The translations under genes were made by a program, and so were the position numbers. From positions 2,046,001 to 2,110,000 of the forward strand of contig NZ_JAPENY010000001.1 of NCBI RefSeq assembly GCF_026341825.1: a DNA stretch of 64,000 bases, given 5' to 3'. Shown one piece after another: positions 27,301 to 33,232 of this stretch. The stretch is from Streptomyces sp. NBC_00620 (lineage in GTDB: Bacteria; Actinomycetota; Actinomycetes; Streptomycetales; Streptomycetaceae). Position 1 is the first letter of the stretch. Every line of letters starts with the position of its first letter. Under the pieces are notes generated by a model, which was not told where the DNA came from, did not search any database, and was given only the letters and a program-made list of their open reading frames with translations.

Positions 27301-28586
27301 TCGACACCGGCCGCGACGACCGCGTCGAGCATCACGTTCGTACGGGAGATCTCCTCGGCCCCGGAGTCGAGCCGCTGGTAGCCGAGCACGTTGTCGACGA
27401 GAGTCGTGATCCGCGAATAGCCGGCGGCGAGGTGGTGGAGGACCTGGTTGGCCTCGGGCCACAGCTGCCCGGCGTCGTCGGCGGCGAGCTTGGACAGTTC
27501 GCCGCGCAGCTGGTCGAGGGGCCCGCGCAGGGACAGCGAGAGCACGGCGAGCAACTGCTCGTGCCGGGCGGCGAGGGCCTCGTACCGGTCCTTCTCACGC
27601 TCCCCGAGCGAGGCGTACCGCTCGTCGCCCGCGGCGAGTTCCTCCTCGTGCTGCTCGCGCAGTTCGGCGAGCTCGGCGGCATGCCGCTCACGCAGCCCGG
27701 CGAGTTCCTTGTCGTGCTCCTCGGCGGCTCGCGCGAGCTCCTGCTCGTGGCGCTCCTCGGCCTTGTCCTTCTCCTCGGCGAGGGTGTCGTACGGCCGCCG
27801 GTCGGTGAACGTCATCACGGCGCCGACGAGCTGGTCCCCGTCGCGCACCGGCGCGGTCGTCAGATCGACCGACACCTTGTCCCCGGACTTGGACCACAGC
27901 ACCTGCCCGCGCACCCGGTGCTTGCGCCCGGAGCGCAGGGTGTCGGCGAGCGGCGACTCCTCGTACCCGAAGGGCTCGCCGTCCGCGCGCGAATGAAGGA
28001 TGAGGGAGTGCAGTTCCTGCCCACCCAGATCACTGGCCCGGTATCCCAGTATCTGAGCGGCCGCCGGGTTGACGAGAACGACCCGCCCGTCCGTGTCCGT
28101 TCCCACGACGCCCTCGGCCGCGGCCCGCAGGATCATCTCGGTCTGCCGTTGCGAACGCGCGAGTTCGGCCTCGGTGTCGACGGCGCCCGACAGATCGCGT
28201 ACGACCAGCATGAGCAGCTCGTCGTTGGCGGGGCCGTAGCTGTCGTAGGCCTGCTGGCCGTTCTCGAGATTCGCACTGGTGACTTCGACAGGGAACTCAC
28301 TGCCGTCGGTACGCCGTGCGATCATCCGGGCCGGCTTGGTCCGCCCGCTCGGGTCGACCGTCTCGGGCCGCCGCATGCTTCCGGGGATGAGCCGCGAGTC
28401 GAACTCGGGCAGCAGATCGAGCAGTCCGCGTCCCACCAGCGCTGTGCCCGGGGCCTCGAAGGCCTCCAGGGCGATGGTGTTCGCGTTGACGACGGTCCCA
28501 TTGGCGTTGACCAGCACCAACGCATCGGGCAGCGCGTCCAGTATGGCTGCGAGGCGAGCAGCGCCTCGGGATGGCCTGCTGCTCAC
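24390..28586 (-). CDS. PAS-sensor pseudo-histidine kinase with two C-terminal receiver domains
   Basis: 1398 residues. PAS domains lie at about 9-125 and 148-262, an Ala/Glu-rich coiled coil at 270-345, then a kinase-like module. Its H box (349-357) reads LSLSLRGPL, with Leu where the phospho-His should be. The N box (HLIADVA) and G1 box are also degenerate, so autokinase activity is unlikely. Residues about 560-1150 are a Pro/Ala/Gln-rich linker with GRRRR motifs. Two receiver-like domains end the protein: one with LFVDP, VLVTAG and LLKAL, the second with VVMDLM and VVYTAA but no clear Lys. It probably acts as a scaffold or phosphorelay sink. No transmembrane segment is seen. Confidence 0.85.
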   Translation of the reverse strand: MSSRPSRGAARLAAILDALPDALVLVNANGTVVNANTIALEAFEAPGTALVGRGLLDLLPEFDSRLIPGSMRRPETVDPSGRTKPARMIARRTDGSEFPVEVTSANLENGQQAYDSYGPANDELLMLVVRDLSGAVDTEAELARSQRQTEMILRAAAEGVVGTDTDGRVVLVNPAAAQILGYRASDLGGQELHSLILHSRADGEPFGYEESPLADTLRSGRKHRVRGQVLWSKSGDKVSVDLTTAPVRDGDQLVGAVMTFTDRRPYDTLAEEKDKAEERHEQELARAAEEHDKELAGLRERHAAELAELREQHEEELAAGDERYASLGEREKDRYEALAARHEQLLAVLSLSLRGPLDQLRGELSKLAADDAGQLWPEANQVLHHLAAGYSRITTLVDNVLGYQRLDSGAEEISRTNVMLDAVVAAGVEGAVELIGPGRVQFAVHAPPIEAEVDPQRLANALAHLIADVAGVDATGNAPVSAGGYMDNTVVVAAAQRGEVVRIEVRGPYAGGDPVHEPIVRGTVRAHGGVLQTHEVPGMSGSAFVLEVPIGGGAGAVPAGAVTGSELALPEPASPQGGGRRRARRSSVDAFLESEVAGETDPAPGGDSVTAPADGSAAPTGRRRRRTAEERAAGSADEVAVPVQGTGVEGSGDGGASGSGGTGRRRGRPSPVEGSTDKVAGGAAGGASEGAVVMAGEHAGTAAAGTGLGGTVPPQGVPVSAQGVPVPSGRRARQGGEQHALPPALPAAPSAPGTQNAVSAQGTADAGVSADGAPSAGRRRRALAASAERAATQDAGARTVFALPPAEADRSPEYIEAQQQAQQRLQQAEAAGVPHGQTDDGRHDTMLHDPADDHTPPQPHPVSSPTGRRRAVRTPVQQGAAGTPAQGVPAQGVPAQAVPAQAVPGAAPAGQPVPASAAAAATAQPIATPAPAPWPGNTETPAGGVPAPQPWPNANPNANPNAQDAPGAGTPVQPGPAPAQPGTPAQAAPSTTGTPSTALPPERPAQPRVAQPLPAEAAAPVDPNSTQARGISVRTLGQGVPFGRQPAPNQPQAPQAKAQAQPQSPTPPPHQTNGGGRRRKLGTPPEPTAERPETAARPHPQGGQAPGSRLAGATDGAGRSYAIGAPDENADEGPEPLDGPGGAVEVADQPRLQPMDDELPPEPLDNPRRLLVWPAPDVMTQQALSDRGYRPVIVHSREEVDSQIAAFPAALFVDPLTGPITRTALQSLRQAAVAAEVPVLVTAGLGQATREAAYGADPAVLLKALAPRDSEQHPPRVLLIEEHAEISLALTATLERRGMQVARASTDADAVTLASQMRPNLVVMDLMQVRRRQAGIVDWLRANGQLNRTPLVVYTAAVDQAELPRLASGESVLFLAERSTSAEVQERIVDLLARIGTN

Positions 28587-28906
28587 GAGACGCTTCCTCC
28601 CTGTTACCGCACCTTGCCGACCGCGGATGCCATCTTGCCAACCGTCCCGCAGCGTGTCACGCGAGGGAGTCTACGGGCAGAGGTTGCGCTCGCGACGCCG
28701 GATGAGAGGGAGGTCGCACGTAGAACCTAGGCAGAAACCACGCAGAAGCCGTGACCGCGCATTTCGTCCCCTTCGCCCCCCTGCGGAACCATGATGTCAC
28801 CGTGGCTCCGCCCTGTCCCGAGCCTGCCTCGCCCTGTCTCGAGCCCGCCTCGCTCTTGCCCCACTCCGGCCCCGCTCGGCAGAGCTCGGCATCGCTCCTG
28901 CCTCGG
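28587..28906. other. 320-bp gap with a short tandem repeat
   Basis: Upstream of the sensor gene and downstream of the SSI gene. Around 28812-28853 a 21-bp unit close to ccctgtcccgagcctgcctcg occurs twice. No credible gene was seen. Confidence 0.4.
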
Positions 28907-29458
28907 CTATGACCGAAGGTCGGGAAGGAGAGGTGCGAGCGCGTTCCACCGCGAGATCTGGCACCCGTCCACACGGTCGAATCTGGCGTCGACGGGTCGC
29001 CCCGCCCACGTCCCCGTGACATGCGCGGTGGCCGGACCGCCGTACTGCATCGTGCACATGGTGCCCGGCGAAACCGGGGCGAACGGATCCTTGCCCCACC
29101 GCGCTCCCCGGTCGAGCGCACCGCATGCCCCACTCACATCGGGATGACTGCCACCGTCGGGATGACACCGAAGCTCGTACGTCCCGTCCGCACCACTCCC
29201 CGAGTCGTGGACGGTCACGGTCAGCCGATCCCGGGAGTCCTCGTCGCGAGCGGGCGGGGGCATCAGGGCCAGGCCGGAGGTCGAGACCGACCCGAGGTTC
29301 GAGACCGACCCGAGGTTCGAGACCGACCCGAGGTTCGTGGGGGACCCGACGGTCGTGGCGGGCAGTGCGGTGGCCGGCAGCGCGGTGGCTGCCACGGCGG
29401 GTACGGCGGACAGCGCGGCGGCGGACGCGGCGAAGGTGAGAACAAGGCGATGCAACAT
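28907..29458 (-). CDS. SSI-family subtilisin inhibitor-like protein
   Basis: 183 residues with a Sec signal peptide (MLHRLVLTFAASAAALSAVP). Residues about 37-60 carry three NLGSV repeats from an 18-bp tandem repeat. The inhibitor domain (about 75-175) shows the SSI pattern: LTVTVHDSGSGADGTYELRC, the reactive-site block MCTMQYGGP with Met at the expected P1 position, GTWAGRPVDARFDRVDGC and the final ISRWNAL. SSI proteins are secreted homodimeric inhibitors of subtilisin and trypsin-like proteases. The leader insertion is unusual for the family. Confidence 0.88.
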   Translation of the reverse strand: MLHRLVLTFAASAAALSAVPAVAATALPATALPATTVGSPTNLGSVSNLGSVSNLGSVSTSGLALMPPPARDEDSRDRLTVTVHDSGSGADGTYELRCHPDGGSHPDVSGACGALDRGARWGKDPFAPVSPGTMCTMQYGGPATAHVTGTWAGRPVDARFDRVDGCQISRWNALAPLLPDLRS

Positions 29459-29709
29459 GACCTGACTAACGCCACGTACCCCGTGCGGTTGCGAGCAGTT
29501 CCAGTCACTCCTGCCCCAGGTCCGCTCTCATCTCTCCTACGGCCCCTCTCGCCCTCTTCCGGCAGCCCATGCCCTCCGTCCGCTCCCGCCACATCTCGAC
29601 TTTGCTCTGCGGCCTGCACGCCTAGTACCGTGGGAGGCGATTGGTGACAGCCCGCTCGGCTGTGTCATCATCTGCACGCACCACTCGCGCTCGCGCGGGT
29701 GGTTGTGCT

Positions 29710-29800
29710 GGAGGCGTCGCCTAGTCCGGTCTATGGCGCCGCACTGCTAATGCGGTTTGGGCCTTCAAGCCCATCGAGGGTTCAAATCCCTCCGCCTCCG
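29710..29800 (+). tRNA. tRNA-Ser(GCU)
   Basis: A 91-base class II tRNA: acceptor GGAGGCG/CGCCTCC, discriminator G, anticodon stem CCGCA/TGCGG with loop CTGCTAA (anticodon GCT), a long variable arm and T arm GAGGG-TTCAAAT-CCCTC. The last 59 bases plus 3 more are repeated at 52763-52824, marking the attachment site of element 2. Confidence 0.96.
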
Positions 29801-29803
29801 CAC
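29742..29803 (+). repeat. att repeat of element 2, left copy
   Basis: 62 bp beginning cactgctaatgcgg and ending ctccgcac, identical to 52763-52824. It spans the anticodon loop to the 3' end of tRNA-Ser(GCU). Confidence 0.93.
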
Positions 29804-29863
29804 TTTGACCAGGGAGTTCGTGCCTCACGGCATGGGCTCCCTGGTTTGCGTTCAGAGCCACGT

Positions 29864-31372
29864 TCAGCCCCCTGATGGCACGTTGCTGGCACCAACCGCC
29901 GAAAGGCGATTCTGGCGCGGGATGAAGGCGGCGATCCGGCGCGTGGCGTCCTCCGACAACTCCTCGGCGACGACCGCGTACACGTCCTTCGTGAAGGACA
30001 CCGAAGCGTGGCCGAGCACCTCCGACACGAACTTGTCGTCGACTCCGGCAGCGATCAGCATCGTCGCCGCGCCGTGACGCAGATCATGGAAGCGGATGGG
30101 CGGCAGCGTCAGCCTGAGCGCCACCTCGACGGCCGCCTCGGACGTCCGGAACTTGCGAGCGATCCGCTCGACTGACCACTTCTCCGCGGCCTTCGCGCGG
30201 ATGTTGGCGTACCGCTCAAGCAGAATCTTGAAGCGGCTCGACAGGTACTCCGGCTTCAGCGCCGTGCCGTCCTCGTAGCAGAAGACGCGGCCCGCATCCT
30301 GGTAGGCCTCGCCCCACTTCATCCGCTCTTCGAGCTTCCGCTTGTGCCAGGCCCGCAGGACGCGGACCGTCTCAGCGTCGAGCGGGATCTGTCGGTACCC
30401 GGCCTCGGTCTTGGTGTCGTCGAGCTCGTCGTCCGACTGCGCTTGTAGGACGTGCAGGCGCCGGCGCTCAAGGCTCAGGTCCTGCTCCTCGGCGCCGACC
30501 AGCTCGCCGCGGCGCGGCCCGTAGTACGCGTCCAGATGGAACGCCGGATACAGCCGCTCCTCGGAGGCCTCGGCGAAGTCGAGGAACGCGCCGCACTGGT
30601 CGGACGACCACACCATGACCTTCGCTGGGATGGCCCCGGTCTTCTCCCACTGCTCGACCCGCTCGGCCGTCCACAGCAGGGGTTTCGCGCGGCCCTGCTT
30701 GCGCTTCCCGCCCTTCGACCGCCAGACCCCGTCAGCCGGGTTGTCTGTCCGGATCTTCGACAGCTTCTGTGCGTCCGCGAGAGCCCCGTGCAGCACCGCG
30801 TGTACGCGCCGGATGCGCGACTCCGAGATGGGCCGACTGTGCAGCCGCTTCCCGTCTCGCACTGCCCGGACTTCCTGCAGCCGGCGCAGGACCTCGGTCC
30901 GCTCGGTCCGCTCGTCGGGCCGGTTGATCTTCCGCATCGCGGCGTACAGCTCGCGGATGTGCTCGTCGTCCAGGTCCACGACCTTGATGTGACCGAGGCC
31001 GGGATTCAGGTAGAGGTCGATGGCCTCGCGCTCGCTGTCGAGCGTGCTCTTCTTCAGGCCCTCGCCGGTCTCGGCCTCCGACGTCCGCCACGTGTACCGG
31101 CGTTCGAGGTACTGGCCGAGCGTGGTCTTCCGTTCGTCGTGCGCCTTCGGGTTCGCGGCCGTGCCGAGCACCCTGCCCAGCTCCTGTTTGCACTCGCGCT
31201 CCGTGTCGTACGGGCCGATGCGCGGTTGGCGGCGCTTCCCTCCGGCGGACTTCGGGGCTTCGTAGCGGGCGTACCAGCCGCCGTGTCCCTTTTTGCTGAT
31301 GTCCGGGCACTGCTTGCCGAGGAGCCGTTTTGTTTCCGAGTCTCGGCACGAGCATGCCTTGTACGGCTTCAT
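29864..31372 (-). CDS. int: Tyrosine site-specific integrase of element 2
   Basis: 502 residues from ATG 31372, overlapping the upstream stop (ATGA), and ending 61 bases from the att repeat. An N-terminal Cys-rich stretch (KACSCRDSETKRLLGKQCP) and arm-type domain (GGWYARYEAPKSAGGKRRQ) precede a long core-binding domain. Catalytic blocks are YYGPRRGELVGAEEQD (Arg I), FHDLRHGAATMLIAAG (HxxR) and LGHASVSFTKDVYAVV (His and Tyr nucleophile). All active-site residues are present. Length is at the upper end for Streptomyces element integrases, with an extra helical insert around residues 280-330. Confidence 0.93.
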   Translation of the reverse strand: MKPYKACSCRDSETKRLLGKQCPDISKKGHGGWYARYEAPKSAGGKRRQPRIGPYDTERECKQELGRVLGTAANPKAHDERKTTLGQYLERRYTWRTSEAETGEGLKKSTLDSEREAIDLYLNPGLGHIKVVDLDDEHIRELYAAMRKINRPDERTERTEVLRRLQEVRAVRDGKRLHSRPISESRIRRVHAVLHGALADAQKLSKIRTDNPADGVWRSKGGKRKQGRAKPLLWTAERVEQWEKTGAIPAKVMVWSSDQCGAFLDFAEASEERLYPAFHLDAYYGPRRGELVGAEEQDLSLERRRLHVLQAQSDDELDDTKTEAGYRQIPLDAETVRVLRAWHKRKLEERMKWGEAYQDAGRVFCYEDGTALKPEYLSSRFKILLERYANIRAKAAEKWSVERIARKFRTSEAAVEVALRLTLPPIRFHDLRHGAATMLIAAGVDDKFVSEVLGHASVSFTKDVYAVVAEELSEDATRRIAAFIPRQNRLSAVGASNVPSGG

Positions 31373-32115
31373 CCTTCGTCCCCCTCTGGCGGCTCGACAC
31401 CGGCGCGGCCGTAGACGTCCTGGCGCGCCTCGTCGAGACTCACCCCGGTTGCGCCCGCAACGATGCGGGCCTGATCTTCGAGCGTCGTCTGTGCTGAGTA
31501 GATGCGGGTGTATTCGGCTGCGGTGAGATCCCGCAGGAGCGGGCCAGGCTCGGCGCCGGCGCGGCCCTTCACGCTGGGGCCGAGCCAGCCATCGGTGCGG
31601 GCCCGGGCAAGCCATGTCCGGACCGTGCCCTCAGGTCGGCCGAACTCAGTGGCGAGGCGCTGCAGCGCACCGGCCGGCTTGTCGGGCCGGGTCTCCCCCA
31701 GGTAGGCCACGGCAACGCGGCGCAGCAGGTCGTCACTGAGGGCTGCTCGCCCGCCGCGGCGTGGCGCTCGCTCGGCCTGCGGTGCCGCCTCCCGCTCCGG
31801 CTGCGACAGACGGGCGGCATCGGCGCGCACGTGGTTGAGGATCACGCCCACCGGCACCCGGCGCAGGAGGTTCCCGGTCACGCCGCTCAGCGTTGGCTCG
31901 CCGGGGCGGATCTCCAGGCTGTCGATGATCAGCCCGTTGGGGGCGCGCCGGACGGTCCCGGATGCTGACCAGTCGCCGGCGGGAGGCGTGCACGCGAAGG
32001 AGAAGACGTCAGGGTCATCCGTCGCCTGCACCTCGGTCGTGACCTGTGGCGAGTGGTCATATGCGGTGCCAAGCTGCACCACTTTGCCCTGCTTGGCGTC
32101 CTTCTTATTCGTCAC
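31369..32115 (-). CDS. HTH-domain protein preceding the integrase
   Basis: 248 residues from GTG 32115 (VTNKKDAKQGKV); no strong ribosome site precedes it, so leaderless or weak translation is possible. The N-terminal half is beta-rich without a known motif. Residues about 130-190 form a helix-turn-helix (LSDDLLRRVAVAYLGE, GALQRLATEFGRPEGTVRTWLARA). The C-terminus holds TTLEDQARIVAGATGVSLDEA. It is translationally coupled to the integrase and faces the XRE gene across a repeat-rich promoter. It may regulate integration and excision. Similar genes accompany integrases in other Streptomyces elements. Confidence 0.75.
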   Translation of the reverse strand: MTNKKDAKQGKVVQLGTAYDHSPQVTTEVQATDDPDVFSFACTPPAGDWSASGTVRRAPNGLIIDSLEIRPGEPTLSGVTGNLLRRVPVGVILNHVRADAARLSQPEREAAPQAERAPRRGGRAALSDDLLRRVAVAYLGETRPDKPAGALQRLATEFGRPEGTVRTWLARARTDGWLGPSVKGRAGAEPGPLLRDLTAAEYTRIYSAQTTLEDQARIVAGATGVSLDEARQDVYGRAGVEPPEGDEG

Positions 32116-32207
32116 GTCTGCATGCTCGCAGCCACGAAACGGCAAGTCAACAACGCAGCTTGCAGACATGCTTGACACGCAAGTCATCAGGGCTGCAAGC
32201 TGTCTAC
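32116..32207. promoter_or_regulatory. Divergent lysogeny-like switch region with operator repeats
   Basis: 92 bp between the integrase-side HTH gene and the XRE gene. It contains the inverted repeat CAGCTTGCAG ... CTGCAAGCTG, with further GCTTG and GCAAG half-sites between the arms, plus TTGACA at 32171-32176. The layout fits a repressor-controlled divergent promoter. The XRE protein at 32208 is the obvious binder. Confidence 0.65.
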
Positions 32208-32447
32208 ATGACCGAAACGGTTGCGGAGAGAATCCGCTCCTTCCGACAGGTGCGCCCGGAGCTCCCGGCGCCCGCCGAGCGAAAGGCTGTCCGTGAAGCG
32301 GCCGGCCTGACACTCGCGCAGGTCGGCTCCGCCGTCGGAGTCACGGCGCAGGCGGTCGGGCTGTGGGAATCCGGGCGTCGCACGCCTCGGGGCACGCTGC
32401 TCGACAGGTACGCCGAAGCCATCAGCGCCATGCGGGAGTTGGCATGA
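32208..32447 (+). CDS. XRE-family HTH regulator
   Basis: 79 residues from ATG 32208, with a poor ribosome site. The C-terminal 50 residues form a Cro/C1-type helix-turn-helix (REAAGLTLAQVGSAVGVTAQAVGLWESGRRTPRG written here as the motif TLAQVGSAVGVTAQAVGLWE). The first 25 residues are Arg/Pro-rich. It starts at the operator region, so it probably controls its own transcription and the divergent integrase-side genes. It is coupled to the next gene by ATGA. Confidence 0.8.
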   Translation: MTETVAERIRSFRQVRPELPAPAERKAVREAAGLTLAQVGSAVGVTAQAVGLWESGRRTPRGTLLDRYAEAISAMRELA

Positions 32448-32791
32448 CGGCCGCATGGACGCGGGAAGCCGTCGAGGCGCTCGGCCCGACGACGGACGTG
32501 CCGACCATGGCGTCGATCTTGGACGTTCACAAGGACACGATCTACGCCTTGATCCGGCGCGGCGAGTGGACCGCGACGCGGGTGCTCCCGCTCGGCCGGA
32601 AGCTGAAGATCCCGACCCGCGATCTGGTCGACCTTCTGTACCCCTCGGAGCCTGCCTTGCAGGTCAGCCCTGCCGTGCCATCACAGTGCCAGCACATCGA
32701 ATACCCGCAGGTCACAGCCAGCACACCGCATGCCTCATGCGGTTGTACCCCTGTGGAATCGGCGGTGATCCGCCCTCTCCGGGGCGCGTGA
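32444..32791 (+). CDS. Excisionase-like helix-turn-helix protein
   Basis: 115 residues, starting within the stop of the XRE gene. The winged helix-turn-helix (TMASILDVHKDTIYALIRRG, then LGRKLKIPTRDLVDLLYP) resembles MerR-type excisionases that bend DNA and steer the integrase. The C-terminal 40 residues are read through a 53-bp hairpin repeat (32701-32753) and may not belong to the fold. If so the original gene was nearer 70 codons. Assignment rests on fold and neighbourhood. Confidence 0.7.
   Translation: MTAAWTREAVEALGPTTDVPTMASILDVHKDTIYALIRRGEWTATRVLPLGRKLKIPTRDLVDLLYPSEPALQVSPAVPSQCQHIEYPQVTASTPHASCGCTPVESAVIRPLRGA
32701..32753 (-). repeat. 53-bp hairpin repeat of element 2, copy 1
   Basis: On the minus strand, 46 of 53 bases match 47175-47227. 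It contains the hairpin ACCGCAT(5 nt)ATGCGGT and then GTGCTGGCTGTGACCTGC. The stem is unchanged while the loop varies between copies. TGTGACCTGC recurs also at 52701-52710. Confidence 0.75.
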
Positions 32792-32977
32792 GAGCGGCCC
32801 CCATCTGGATTGCCGTCCAGACAGGGGCCTGACGCCAGCCCATCCCAGACACGACGAAACCCCGGGCACATCGCTCGCCAGCGACCCGGGGCTCGTACTC
32901 ACAGAACGGAACAACGCCGTGGCCATGGTGACACATCGGGCCGACAGCGCGCCCGCGGTCCCAGCGAGGGCCGACGA

Positions 32978-33232
32978 GTGACAGGCCGCACCGCCGCCGG
33001 ACCCCTGGCCACCACGGCGGCCAGGGAATCCGACGAGCGAGACCGCGAGCAGCTGCTCGCGCAGTACCACCGCGAACGCGCACGGCGCTCCCTCGTGCTC
33101 GACAGCATCCGCGCCCACCTCGACGAGCAGCCCTCCCCGCGGGCCGTCCGCGCCTGCGCCCGGAGATGGGTCGCTGACCTGCTCGCCATCGCCGAGCAGG
33201 CCGCGAAGAACAAGAAGGAAGCCTCCGAGTGA
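32978..33232 (+). CDS. Small helical protein preceding the primase
   Basis: 84 residues from GTG 32978 with GAGGG 7 bases upstream; its stop overlaps the next ATG by 4 bases (33229-33232). The sequence is nearly all helix and rich in Arg, Glu and Ala (REQLLAQYHRERARRSLVLD, VRACARRWVADLLAIAEQAA), ending KNKKEASE. No domain recognised. Coupling to the primase-helicase suggests a replication accessory role, which is inference. Confidence 0.65.
   Translation: MTGRTAAGPLATTAARESDERDREQLLAQYHRERARRSLVLDSIRAHLDEQPSPRAVRACARRWVADLLAIAEQAAKNKKEASE

Noticed and set aside
24369..28730. 1453-codon open frame on the plus strand opposite the sensor gene
   Set aside because: It mirrors the codon-position GC bias of the minus-strand PAS gene, has no ribosome site and no recognisable domain; the opposite strand encodes clear PAS and receiver domains.
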